From positions 2,046,001-2,110,000 of the forward strand of contig NZ_CP109460.1 of the NCBI RefSeq assembly GCF_036227565.1: 64,000 nucleotides of DNA, in the 5' to 3' direction. The position numbers were made by a program, and so were the translations under genes. Below, piece after piece: positions 35,211 to 43,818 of the stretch. The notes below the pieces were generated by a model. It ran no database searches. It was not told the origin of the DNA and worked only from the letters and a program-made list of their open reading frames with translations. The stretch's first letter is position 1; each line of letters opens with the position of its first letter. The stretch comes from Streptomyces sp. NBC_01454. Its GTDB lineage: Bacteria; Actinomycetota; Actinomycetes; Streptomycetales; Streptomycetaceae.

Positions 35211-36815
35211 TTAAGCCGCACCCGCACCCGTGAGCGCCCGTACCTCCGTCTCTGCATGACGTGCTTCGTCGGCAGCCTCCGGGGAGAGCAGTGTTCCCAG
35301 CCAGCCCATCAGGAAGCCCAAGGGAATCGATACGACACCAGGGTTCTCGAGCGGGAAGACGGCGAAATCCAGCCCGGGGAAGATCGACTCCGTGCCACCC
35401 GAGACCACCGGCGAGAGCACGACCAGGGTGATCGCCGGGATCAGTCCGCCGTACACGGACCAGACCGCCCCCCGGGTCGTGAAGCGGCGCCAGAAGAGGG
35501 TGTACAGCAGGACGGGCAGGTTGGCCGAAGCCGCGACCGCAAATGCCAGCCCCACCAGGAAGGCAACGTTCAAGTCCTGGGCGAGGAGGCTGAGGCCGAT
35601 GGCCACCGCGCCGACCGCCACCGCTGCGATCCGCGCCACAGCCACCTCGGCACGCTGGGCGTCCTGCACGGTGCCACGCGGGCGTCGCAGCGACGCATAC
35701 AGATCGTGCGCAACCGAGGCCGACGAGGCGAGCGTGATGCCGGCGACCACGGCCAGGATGGTGGCGAACGCGACCGCGGCCACCACGGCGAAGAGAACCG
35801 TCCCTCCGGTCGAACCGGCGCCGCCTCCCAGGTTGAGGGCGAGCAGCGGGACCGCGGTGTTGCCGGCCGTATTGGACGCATGGACCGCGGAGCTGCCCAG
35901 CACCGCTGCGGCGCCGAAGCCGAGCACGATGGTCATCAGGTAGAAGCCGCCGATCAGGCCGATGGACCAGACGACGGAGCGACGGGCGGAGCGCGCTGTG
36001 GGGACGGTGTAGAAGCGGGAGAGGATGTGCGGCAGTCCGGCGGTCCCCAGGACCAGAGCGATGCCGAGGCTGATGAAATCGAGCCGCGCGGTCCAGCCGC
36101 CGCCGTACTTAAGGCCGGGAGTGAGGAACTCGCGGCCGTGGCCGCTGCGTTCGGCGGCGGTGTTCAGCAGAGTATTGAAGTCGCCGTGGAACCGGATCAG
36201 TACCAGGACGGTCAGGGCGATGGCACCGCCCATGAGGAGTACGGCCTTGACGATCTGGATCCAGGTTGTGGCCCGCATCCCGCCGAAGGCGACGTAGACC
36301 ACCATCAGGGCGCCGACCCCGATCACCATCCAGGTGCGGGCCTGCTGACTCGCGCCGCCCAGGAGCAGGGCGACCAGGCTGCCGGCGCCGACCATCTGCG
36401 CGACCAGGTAGAGCACGGATACCGTGACGGAGGCCGTGCCGGCCGCGATGCGTACGGGGCGCTCTCGCATCCGGGCGGCGACGACATCGGCGAGGGTGAA
36501 CCGGCCGCAGTTGCGGACGAGTTCGGCGACGAGGAAGAGGACGACGAGCCAGGCGACGAGGAAGCCGACCGAGTACAGCAGGCCGTCGTAGCCGAAGAGG
36601 GCAATCAGCCCGGAGATGCCGAGGAAGGACGCGGCCGACATGTAGTCACCCGCGATGGCGAACCCATTCTCCATGGGGGAGAACAGTCTCCCGCCCGCGT
36701 AGAACTCCTCGGCGGAGCCGTGCCGGCGGCGGCTCACCCAGGTCGTGATCGCCAGGGTGACGGCGATGAACACACTGAACAGGACCAGTGCGAGGGTCTG
36801 GTGGTCGCCGCTCAA
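35211..36815 (-). CDS. Sodium:solute symporter (acetate/pyruvate permease-like)
   Basis: 534 residues with about 13 transmembrane helices, SSS family. Typical landmarks are present: EEFYAGGRLFSPMENGFAIAGD near the N-terminus, GYDGLLYSVGFLVAW and GTAGLPHILSRFYTV. These resemble ActP/MctC-type monocarboxylate transporters. The TTG start overlaps the stop of the DUF485 gene by four bases (TTGA) and follows GGGGGGAA, so the pair is translationally coupled. Likely imports acetate, propionate or pyruvate with Na+ or H+. Confidence 0.9.
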   Translation of the reverse strand: MSGDHQTLALVLFSVFIAVTLAITTWVSRRRHGSAEEFYAGGRLFSPMENGFAIAGDYMSAASFLGISGLIALFGYDGLLYSVGFLVAWLVVLFLVAELVRNCGRFTLADVVAARMRERPVRIAAGTASVTVSVLYLVAQMVGAGSLVALLLGGASQQARTWMVIGVGALMVVYVAFGGMRATTWIQIVKAVLLMGGAIALTVLVLIRFHGDFNTLLNTAAERSGHGREFLTPGLKYGGGWTARLDFISLGIALVLGTAGLPHILSRFYTVPTARSARRSVVWSIGLIGGFYLMTIVLGFGAAAVLGSSAVHASNTAGNTAVPLLALNLGGGAGSTGGTVLFAVVAAVAFATILAVVAGITLASSASVAHDLYASLRRPRGTVQDAQRAEVAVARIAAVAVGAVAIGLSLLAQDLNVAFLVGLAFAVAASANLPVLLYTLFWRRFTTRGAVWSVYGGLIPAITLVVLSPVVSGGTESIFPGLDFAVFPLENPGVVSIPLGFLMGWLGTLLSPEAADEARHAETEVRALTGAGAA

Positions 36816-37333
36816 CGGATGTTCCCCCCGGTGAGTTCCTGTGTTTCCCAGCGGATGTCGAGTGCCGCGCGGTCCCTGCGCAGCCGTGCGTGGCGCGCGT
36901 AGGCCCAGGTGAGCAGGAACGTGGTGGCGAACTGGCCGAGCCCGGCGAGCATCGCGACGTTCAGCGCGCCGACGACGCGATGGGCCATGAGTCCCGGCGC
37001 GGCGGTCGCGGCAACCACATAGGCGAGGTACCAGGTCAGGAAGATCGTCGTGCCGGGAAGGACGAACCGCCGGTAGCGGCGACGCACCTCCTGGAAGGCC
37101 GCGCTTCGCTGCACTGCCAGATAGATCTCGTCGTGCGGTGCGGACCGTGGTTCCGCTACCGGTACGGGCGCGGGTACCGGGACCGGTTCGGGTTTCTCCG
37201 TGCGGTCCCACTCCCCCGCTGGTTGCGCCGCGTCATCCAGCTCGCCCCACCCGGAGGCGAGAGCGTCGTACCAGGGGTCGTCGAGCCGTAGGGCCCCTGA
37301 CTCACCGGCCGAACGGCCGTCCTGCTTGTCCAC
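36812..37333 (-). CDS. DUF485 membrane protein
   Basis: 173 residues. The first 65 are polar and Pro/Val-rich (a PVPVPAPVPV run), followed by the DUF485 core with two TM helices (about 90-115 and 125-150) and a basic end. GTG start behind AAGGAGAG. DUF485 proteins (YjcH in E. coli) are encoded with ActP-type symporters and are thought to assist them; this gene directly precedes and overlaps such a symporter. Confidence 0.9.
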   Translation of the reverse strand: MDKQDGRSAGESGALRLDDPWYDALASGWGELDDAAQPAGEWDRTEKPEPVPVPAPVPVAEPRSAPHDEIYLAVQRSAAFQEVRRRYRRFVLPGTTIFLTWYLAYVVAATAAPGLMAHRVVGALNVAMLAGLGQFATTFLLTWAYARHARLRRDRAALDIRWETQELTGGNIR

Positions 37334-37440
37334 CGAACTCTCCTTGGTGCACGGGTTTGTTGTCCGTGTGGCCCAAGAGTGGACAGAAAGGAAGATCCTG
37401 GACTCTTCATTGCGAACCCTTCACCCCATCAGGTGACGGG

Positions 37441-38115
37441 CTATTGGGGCGGCTGTGCAAGGCCGTGACGGTACGCGTAGTGGATGGCCTGCGCGCGGTC
37501 CCGCAGTCCCGCTTTGGCGAAGAGATTGTTGATGTGGGTCTTCACGGTCGCGGTGGAGACATGCAGGGTGCGGGCGATCTCCGGGTTGGACTGGCCCTCG
37601 GCGACCAGCCGCAGCACCTCCACCTCGCGGGCGGTCAGCCCGTCCGGGGGCTCGTCGGGCAGATGCGGCACCGTTCGCACGGGCTCCGTAAAGCGCTCCA
37701 GCAGCCGGCGCTGGATCTTGGGGGACAGTCCGGCCTCTCCCGAGAGCACGTCGGCGATGGCGCGGACGATTTCGTCGCCGTCGGCGTCCTTGGTCAGATA
37801 GCCGCGGGCACCGGCCTGCAGAGCAGGAAAGAGCGAGTCGTCGTCCGCATAGGTGGTGAGCACCACCACCTGGGTACCGGGGTGCTCGGCACGGATACGG
37901 CGGGTGGCCTCGACACCGTCGCAGCGCGGCATCCGCAGGTCCATCAGGACGACGTCGGGGGCGAGTCCGGCAACCAGGCGGACCGCTTCCTCGCCGTCCG
38001 CGGCCGATCCGACGACCTCGATCCCCGGCAGCAGCCCCAGCAGCATCACGATCCCCTCGCGCACCACCGTCTGGTCGTCGGCGACCACGACCCGCGTTCT
38101 CGCGTCCGCCGTCAT
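37441..38115 (-). CDS. NarL/LuxR-type response regulator
   Basis: 224 residues. Receiver with D13/D14 and phospho-acceptor D59 (VVLMDLRMP), K109-type lysine in GYLTKDA, and a LuxR helix-turn-helix (LTAREVEVLRLVAEGQSNPEIARTL...). Overlaps the kinase stop by four bases. It is the last gene of the DUF1453-kinase-regulator unit, and the DUF485-symporter pair starts 107 bases further in the same direction, so read-through or direct control of the transporter is possible. Confidence 0.93.
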   Translation of the reverse strand: MTADARTRVVVADDQTVVREGIVMLLGLLPGIEVVGSAADGEEAVRLVAGLAPDVVLMDLRMPRCDGVEATRRIRAEHPGTQVVVLTTYADDDSLFPALQAGARGYLTKDADGDEIVRAIADVLSGEAGLSPKIQRRLLERFTEPVRTVPHLPDEPPDGLTAREVEVLRLVAEGQSNPEIARTLHVSTATVKTHINNLFAKAGLRDRAQAIHYAYRHGLAQPPQ

Positions 38116-39293
38116 GCGGGCACCCGCAACCGCACCACGAAACCCTCCTCGCCGGGGCCGGACTCCAGCGTTCCGCCGAGGAGTTCGGCGCGCTCCCGCA
38201 TCCCGAGCAGACCGTACCCGGAGCCGCTTCCCGCGAGTTCGCCGGGCGCGCCGCGGCCGCCGGAGTCGCGCACCTCCAGCCCGATGCCGTCCGCCGCGTA
38301 CTCCAGCCGCACACTCACCCGGGCACCCGGGGCGTGCTTGCGTACGTTCGTGAAGGCCTCTTGGGCGACCCGGCGGACCGCGAGGCCCGCCTCGGCAGGC
38401 ACGGCGCGTGCCTGGCCCGTCACCTCCAGCCGAGCGCCCTCAGCGGCGGCCAGACGGCGCAGGAAGTCCTCGACCGGGATCATCTCCCCGCGCAGCGCCG
38501 AAAGCGCCTCACGGGTGCCGTCCAGCCCTTCACGGGCCATTCCCCGGCACGCCGTCACCCGCTCCAGCAGTTGCACACGGTCGGCCTCCAGGTCGGTGCT
38601 GCGCTGGATCAGCAACCGCGCGGCCTCCAGGTGCACCAGTTGGGCACTCAGGCTGTGGGCGAGGACGTCGTGGATCTCGCGCGCGATCCGCCCGCGTTCG
38701 GTGAGCGCCGCCGATTCGGCCTCGGCCTTGCGGGCGGCACGCTCCTGAGCCAGCAGCCGCTGGGCGTGGCCGCGCGCCTCGGCGTCCAGCCGTACGACGT
38801 AGCCCGCCAGTCCCAGGCCTGCGGCGGTCGCGGCGGTCGCCCACCAGTTGTCGGTGTTCAGTGCGGCGTACCCGCCCAGTGCGCCGACGGAGCACGGTAC
38901 GGCGACGCCCAGCGGCAGCCGCTCCATGGCGACGACGGCGCAGGCGCACCACAGGACGATGGCGGGCACCCGCGCCCCCGCGCCTGCGAGGCCGAGGGCC
39001 GCGCCCAGCAGTACGGCGAACAGTCCGATGGACGGCCACAGGCGTTGGGCCAGCGTCGTACGGAAGAAGCCGCGGAACGTCAGCAGCGTGGCTGCCATAC
39101 CCGCGCACAACGCCACCAGGCGCCAGCCGGTGAAGGCCGACCCCACCAGGGTGGTCCACACCAGCCCCGCCACCACCGCGATGCGCACCGCCCGGCCGAT
39201 CCACAACCGGGCGCCGTTTACGCCCTCACGGGCCAGCGATTCCCGCAAGGGCCAGCTCGTCCAGGAGTTCGGCGGCACTACGGTCCCTTCCAT
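38112..39293 (-). CDS. NarL-type sensor histidine kinase
   Basis: 393 residues. Five or six hydrophobic segments from about 32 to 170 with very short loops, so it is likely to sense something within the membrane rather than outside it. HisKA_3 dimerisation domain with H208 in REIHDVLAHSLSAQLVH, then an ATPase domain ending GYGLLGMRERAELLGG. Coupled to its regulator. The gene upstream encodes a small membrane protein 15 bases away, which may be an accessory sensor. Confidence 0.92.
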   Translation of the reverse strand: MEGTVVPPNSWTSWPLRESLAREGVNGARLWIGRAVRIAVVAGLVWTTLVGSAFTGWRLVALCAGMAATLLTFRGFFRTTLAQRLWPSIGLFAVLLGAALGLAGAGARVPAIVLWCACAVVAMERLPLGVAVPCSVGALGGYAALNTDNWWATAATAAGLGLAGYVVRLDAEARGHAQRLLAQERAARKAEAESAALTERGRIAREIHDVLAHSLSAQLVHLEAARLLIQRSTDLEADRVQLLERVTACRGMAREGLDGTREALSALRGEMIPVEDFLRRLAAAEGARLEVTGQARAVPAEAGLAVRRVAQEAFTNVRKHAPGARVSVRLEYAADGIGLEVRDSGGRGAPGELAGSGSGYGLLGMRERAELLGGTLESGPGEEGFVVRLRVPA

Positions 39294-39308
39294 GGCGCTC
39301 GCAGGGTC

Positions 39309-39797
39309 TCAGCCCGCGACAGGGACACGGTACGTCCGCTGCATGCCCTGGGTCCGCCAGATGGTGACTCCGGCGCGGGCCAGCAGCATCGCCGCGACGG
39401 AGAGCATCGTGGCCGCGCTGCCCTGGTGGATGCCCATGACCGCGGCGATACCCATGAGACCGACCCGCAGCGCCATGCCGCAGGCCCACACGCCGGCCGC
39501 CGCCCAGCTCCCCCTGGTCCACACCACGCTGTCGTCGTCGGTCCAGATGCGTGTCGTCCAGGCCCAGCCGGCGCCGCAGGCCAGGCCGATCAGTACCTCC
39601 AGGCCCAGGAGGACGGCGGACGCCGTGTGGTGCGCCGGGTCGACGAGGCCGGGCTGCCGCACTGCCATGAACGTCAGGACGACCGGAATCAGCCACCAGG
39701 CCTTGCCCTCCGACGAGATGCGCTGCGCCGCGAACTGCCGGATGAACACCAGCGCGATGACGCCGACGATCACAACGATGTTGAGCGAGCCGCTCAT
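39309..39797 (-). CDS. DUF1453-like membrane protein
   Basis: 162 residues and four or five TM helices with few loops (SLNIVVIVGVIALVFIRQFAAQRI first). The later of two ATGs was chosen because GGAGGG, which itself overlaps the first ATG, sits 7 bases ahead of it. First gene of a three-gene unit with a NarL-type kinase and regulator. Resembles the DUF1453/CcdC-like group, function unknown; position suggests a partner or target of the kinase. Confidence 0.75.
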   Translation of the reverse strand: MSGSLNIVVIVGVIALVFIRQFAAQRISSEGKAWWLIPVVLTFMAVRQPGLVDPAHHTASAVLLGLEVLIGLACGAGWAWTTRIWTDDDSVVWTRGSWAAAGVWACGMALRVGLMGIAAVMGIHQGSAATMLSVAAMLLARAGVTIWRTQGMQRTYRVPVAG

Positions 39798-39894
39798 GAT
39801 CTGGCCCTCCATGGGACGGGAATTCGACGTCTCCGACGCTATGGAGCGGCGTCACCGTGCGGATCGGCGCCAGGGTGGGGCCCGGGTGGAAAGG

Positions 39895-39936
39895 CGACGG
39901 GCGTTTCTCCACCCTGGGGTGGAGAAACGCCCGTCG
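39895..39936 (-). terminator. Terminator of parE
   Basis: Perfect 19-bp stem CGACGGGCGTTTCTCCACC / GGTGGAGAAACGCCCGTCG with a 4-base loop, 15 bases past the parE stop. It is among the strongest hairpins in the window. Confidence 0.9.
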
Positions 39937-39951
39937 GCGGCCGCGAACGGC

Positions 39952-42072
39952 TCAGGTGTCGATGCGTGAACGGTCCAGAGTGGACGCGGAGTTGGTGATG
40001 AACTCCTTACGGGGGGCGACTTCGTTGCCCATCAGGAGGTCGAAGGCCTTCTCCGCCGCTTCGAGATCGCTGATGTTGATGCGACGCAGGGTGCGGTGGC
40101 GCGGGTCCATGGTCGTCTCGGCGAGCTGGTCGGCGTCCATTTCACCCAGGCCCTTGTAGCGCTGGATGCTGTCCTTGTAGCGGACCTTCGTGCGCTGAAG
40201 TTCGAGCAGGGTCTGGCGCAGCTCGTTGTCCGAGTAGGTGTAGATGTACTTGTCCTGGCCCTTCTTGGGGTTGATCAGTTCGACGCGGTGCAGCGGCGGG
40301 ACGGCGGAGAAGACACGGCCCTGCTCGACCATGGGCCGCATGTAGCGCTGGAAGAGGGTCAGCAGCAGACAGCGGATGTGGGCACCGTCGACGTCCGCGT
40401 CGGCCAGGAAGATGACCTTGCCGTAGCGGGCGGTGTCGATGTCGAAGGTGCGGCCGGACCCGGCCCCTATGACCTGGATGATGGCGCCGCACTCTGCGTT
40501 CTTGAGCATGTCCGAAACCGATGACTTCTGGACATTGAGAATCTTGCCGCGGATCGGCAGCAGCGCCTGGAACTCGGAATTCCGCGCCAGCTTCGCGGTG
40601 CCCAGCGCCGAGTCACCCTCGACGATGAAGAGCTCGCTGCGGTCGACGTCGTCGCTGCGGCAGTCCGCGAGCTTGGCCGGCAGTGAGGACGACTCCAGCG
40701 CGGTCTTCCGCCGCTGGGCCTCCTTGTGCTGCCGGGCGGCGATGCGCGTACGGGCCGCGGCGACGATCTTCTCCAGGACGGCACGGGCCTGCTGCTTGGC
40801 GTCCCGCTTCGTGGAGGTCAGGTGCGCCTTGAGTTCCCGGCTCACCACCTGGGCGACGATCCGGGAGGCCGCGGAGGTGCCGAGCACCTCCTTGGTCTGC
40901 CCCTCGAACTGCGGCTCCGCGAGCCGTACGGTCACGACGGCGGTGAGGCCCTCCATGGCGTCGTCCTTGACGACGTCGTCCTCGGCCACGCGCAGCAGCT
41001 TGCTCGACCGCAGCACCTCATTGACGGTCTTGGTGACCGACCGCTCGAACCCGGAGACGTGGGTGCCGCCCTTGGGCGTCGCGATGATGTTGACGAACGA
41101 CTTGAGCGTCGAGTCATAGCCGGTGCCCCAGCGCAGCGCGATGTCGACGCCGAGCTCCCGGGTGACCTCGGTCGGGGTCATGTGGCCGCGGTCGTCGAGG
41201 ACCGGGACGGTCTCCTTGAAGGTGCCCTGGCCACTCAGGCGCAGTACATCGCACACGGCCTTGTCCTGCGCGAGGTACTCGCAGAATTCGCTGATGCCGC
41301 CGTCGTAGCGGAAGATCTCTTCCGTCTTGCCGGCGCCGTCGATGCCCCGCTCGTCACGGACGACGAGGGTCAGGCCCGGCACGAGGAAGGCCGTCTGCCG
41401 CGCGCGGGCGTACAGCGTCTCCAGGGAGAGCTTGGCGTCCTTGAGGAAGATCTGCCGGTCGGCCCAGTAACGCACCCGGGTGCCGGTCTTCGTCTTGGCG
41501 ATCCGCTTGCCCTTGAGCAGGCCGTTGCCCGGGTCGAAGGGGGCGTCGGGACCCGATTCGGTGAAGATGCCGGGTACGCCGCGACGGAAGCTGATCGAGT
41601 GCGTCTTGCTGCTGCGGTCCACCTCGACGTCGAGCCGCGCGGACAGGGCGTTGACGACCGAGGCGCCGACGCCGTGCAGGCCGCCGGAGGCCGCGTACGA
41701 GCCGCCGCCGAACTTTCCGCCGGCGTGCAGCTTGGTCAGCACGACCTCGACGCCGCTGAGGCCGGTCTTCGGCTCGACATCGACGGGGATGCCTCGGCCG
41801 TTGTCCCTGACCTCCACGGACCCGTCGTCGTGGAGGATCACCTCGATGTGGTCGCAGTAGCCGCCCAGCGCCTCGTCGACGGAGTTGTCGATGATCTCCC
41901 ACAGGCAGTGCATCAGGCCACGGCTGTCCGTCGAGCCGATGTACATGCCCGGGCGCTTGCGGACGGCTTCGAGCCCCTCGAGGACGAGCAGATGCCGCGC
42001 GGTGTAGTTGGATCCGTCCCGGTCTGCCCCGGTCAGCACTGCGGTGGACGGCACGGACATCTCGGCGGTCAC
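39952..42072 (-). CDS. parE: DNA topoisomerase IV subunit B (ParE)
   Basis: 706 residues. GHKL ATPase domain with EIIDNSVDEALGG, DNGRGIPVD and GGLHGVGASVVNALS; transducer domain; Toprim domain with EGDSALGTAKLARNSEFQ and the Mg site DADVDGAHIR. The Toprim motif reads EGDSALG where most homologues have EGDSAGG. The GTG start follows AGGAG at spacing 8. No gyrB-type insert or neighbouring recF, so it is the topoisomerase IV partner of parC. Confidence 0.94.
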   Translation of the reverse strand: MTAEMSVPSTAVLTGADRDGSNYTARHLLVLEGLEAVRKRPGMYIGSTDSRGLMHCLWEIIDNSVDEALGGYCDHIEVILHDDGSVEVRDNGRGIPVDVEPKTGLSGVEVVLTKLHAGGKFGGGSYAASGGLHGVGASVVNALSARLDVEVDRSSKTHSISFRRGVPGIFTESGPDAPFDPGNGLLKGKRIAKTKTGTRVRYWADRQIFLKDAKLSLETLYARARQTAFLVPGLTLVVRDERGIDGAGKTEEIFRYDGGISEFCEYLAQDKAVCDVLRLSGQGTFKETVPVLDDRGHMTPTEVTRELGVDIALRWGTGYDSTLKSFVNIIATPKGGTHVSGFERSVTKTVNEVLRSSKLLRVAEDDVVKDDAMEGLTAVVTVRLAEPQFEGQTKEVLGTSAASRIVAQVVSRELKAHLTSTKRDAKQQARAVLEKIVAAARTRIAARQHKEAQRRKTALESSSLPAKLADCRSDDVDRSELFIVEGDSALGTAKLARNSEFQALLPIRGKILNVQKSSVSDMLKNAECGAIIQVIGAGSGRTFDIDTARYGKVIFLADADVDGAHIRCLLLTLFQRYMRPMVEQGRVFSAVPPLHRVELINPKKGQDKYIYTYSDNELRQTLLELQRTKVRYKDSIQRYKGLGEMDADQLAETTMDPRHRTLRRINISDLEAAEKAFDLLMGNEVAPRKEFITNSASTLDRSRIDT

Positions 42073-42517
42073 GCGGTTCGCTCCTCGCTGAATTTCTGGC
42101 AGTCCGCATTCCACGGACTCGGTTGTGGCGGTGTCGCCGGTCAGAGGGTACCGAGGCCTGGTAGAGCCGATGTGACGCCACCCGTAAGCATGCTCATGCT
42201 AGTAGAATTTCGCTCGCGTGTTCGATCCCTCGTTGGGGTGACGTCGCAGTGACGTGCACATCACGTTCCCTTCGAGGCATGAACCATTTAGGCTCCGGGC
42301 ACGTCCTCATCAACAACCGGCAAGCCAGCCGGTGAGGACACAGACCAACAACCAACGTGAATCAGACCACCACGCAACACGGCTCATTCGCCGCCACCCG
42401 GCAGCACCCGGCCCCCTCGGAGAATTTTTTCGAGGAAAAGGCACGAGCGGGAACGTTTTCGGCCTGGTTGGATGTTGACCCTGGTACGACAGCTCGTCGA
42501 GCTAGAGAAGAGGCGAC
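42073..42517. other. Divergent region between parE and the zinc-ribbon gene
   Basis: No gene. It contains a repeat cluster at 42238-42266 (listed separately), AGCATGCT near 42188, and the palindrome AGCTCGTCGAGCT (42491-42503) in the leader of the rightward gene. It should hold the promoters of parE and of the zinc-ribbon gene. Confidence 0.5.
42238..42266. promoter_or_regulatory. Phased GTGACGT repeats, operator candidate
   Basis: GTGACGT occurs at 42238 and 42249, exactly 11 bases apart (one helical turn), and an inverted copy ATCACGT follows at 42260. The last two form GTGA-N8-TCAC symmetry. This arrangement suggests cooperative binding of a dimeric regulator. It is loosely BldD-like (AGTGA...TCAC) but not a clean match. 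Confidence 0.45.
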
Positions 42518-42748
42518 GTGACTACTGTTCTGACACCCGCGAGCCCGCTGACGGCCGCTGACCGCTGCGACCGCTGCGGCGCCCAGGCATACCTGCGCGT
42601 CGTTCTGATGTCCGGCGGAGAACTGCTCTTCTGCGCCCATCACGGTCGCAAGTTCGAGCCAGAACTCAAGAAGATCGCCGCGGAAATACAGGACGAGACG
42701 GAGCGGCTCACCGCTTCTCCGGCGTCCGCGTCCGAAGAGGAACGCTGA
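42518..42748 (+). CDS. Small zinc-ribbon-like protein
   Basis: 76 residues. CDRCGAQA near 17-24 and CAHHGRKF near 39-46 give a probable Cys/His zinc site; the C-terminal half is a charged helix (ELKKIAAEIQDETERL). GTG start with AAGAGG upstream. Widely conserved in streptomycetes as far as I recall (DUF7455-like). Function unknown; the size and ribbon suggest an RNA polymerase- or ribosome-associated accessory protein, but that is speculation. Confidence 0.85.
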   Translation: MTTVLTPASPLTAADRCDRCGAQAYLRVVLMSGGELLFCAHHGRKFEPELKKIAAEIQDETERLTASPASASEEER

Positions 42749-42871
42749 CACTTCGCATCCACGACGAGCGAACAGCGGCACAGCGCCGTACCGCGGGCGG
42801 CCACCCGGCACCACCGGGAGGCTGCCCGCAGTCGTGCGTCCGCAGGTGGGCCTGAGAGCCCCTCGCACGGT

Positions 42872-43681
42872 TCAACCGGCCCCGTGTGCGGATACCGCCG
42901 GGAGCAGCGCCGAGGCGCGCGTATAGACCCCTGGACTGCCCGCCTGGCCGCAGCCCGTCCCCCATGACACCAGCCCGACCAGCCGCCCCCGGACGACCAG
43001 CGGTCCGCCGCTGTCCCCCTGGCAGGCATCCCGGCCGCCGGTCGGCTCCCCTGCGCACATCATCGACTGCGCACGGTATTTTCCGTCGGCGTTGCCAGGA
43101 TAGGCGCGGGCACAGACCGCATCGCGCAGCACATTGACGTGCGCCGCCCGCAGCCGTGACGCATAACTGCCGCCCCCCGTCGTGTCCCCCCAGCCGTAGA
43201 CCGTCGCCGCGTTGCCCGGGCGGTAGGCGCTGTCATTCCGCCCCGCCACAGGGATGGGCCGGTTCGGGACCGGCCCATCCAGCGTGAGGACGGCCATGTC
43301 GCCGTCGTTCGTCCAGGTGTTGTAGCGGGGATTGACCCAGACCCTCGCGGGCTTGAGTTCCTGGCCGCCGCCCCCGGTGAGGTTGTCGCGTCCGACGACG
43401 ACCCTCAGGTCCCGTACCTGCCGCCAGGGGACGCCCAGCACCTCCGTGCTCAGACAGTGCGCCGCCGTCACCACCGTCGAGTGCCCGACGAGCACACCGC
43501 CGCAGAACTGCCCGGAGCGCTGTGCCCCGAAGCGCTGGTGCGAGGCCAGCGCGACCGCCCAGGGGCTGTGCGACAACGGTGCAGGTCTTCCACCGATCAC
43601 CGACCCGTCCGCGGTCGCCGACGCCGGCAGGGCGAGGACCAGCGCGAGTGCCGCAAAGGCAGCGTGGGCGGTCGGACGCAT
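42872..43681 (-). CDS. Secreted trypsin-like serine protease
   Basis: 269 residues, S1 family. Signal peptide 1-24 ending SATA-D and a very short propeptide before VIGG (28-31). Catalytic triad H75 (TAAHC), D128 (DGDMAVL) and S224 (GDSGGP). D218, six residues before the serine, marks trypsin specificity for Arg/Lys. Cysteines fit three disulfides. ATG behind AGGAG at spacing 5. Downstream of hrdB on the same strand but separated by a hairpin, so an independent unit. Confidence 0.94.
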   Translation of the reverse strand: MRPTAHAAFAALALVLALPASATADGSVIGGRPAPLSHSPWAVALASHQRFGAQRSGQFCGGVLVGHSTVVTAAHCLSTEVLGVPWRQVRDLRVVVGRDNLTGGGGQELKPARVWVNPRYNTWTNDGDMAVLTLDGPVPNRPIPVAGRNDSAYRPGNAATVYGWGDTTGGGSYASRLRAAHVNVLRDAVCARAYPGNADGKYRAQSMMCAGEPTGGRDACQGDSGGPLVVRGRLVGLVSWGTGCGQAGSPGVYTRASALLPAVSAHGAG

Positions 43682-43758
43682 ACGGACTCCTGACTCCGGG
43701 ACGGTGCATGCACACCCAGAGTGACGCCAACGATCGCCCTACGCACCCGGACATGCGC

Positions 43759-43792
43759 GAGCCCGGCCCCTCCACTGGGAGAGACCGGGCTC
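43759..43792 (-). terminator. Terminator of hrdB
   Basis: GAGCCCGG / CCGGGCTC stem with a partly paired interior, starting 27 bases beyond the hrdB stop. Confidence 0.7.
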
Positions 43793-43818
43793 CATGGCGC
43801 TGTCCGGGCGGGCCGGGA

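Noticed and set aside
42248..42265. BldD binding site upstream of parE
   Set aside because: Half-sites are AGTGA and TCAC but the right arm lacks the final C and the spacing is longer than typical; reported only as a generic repeat array.
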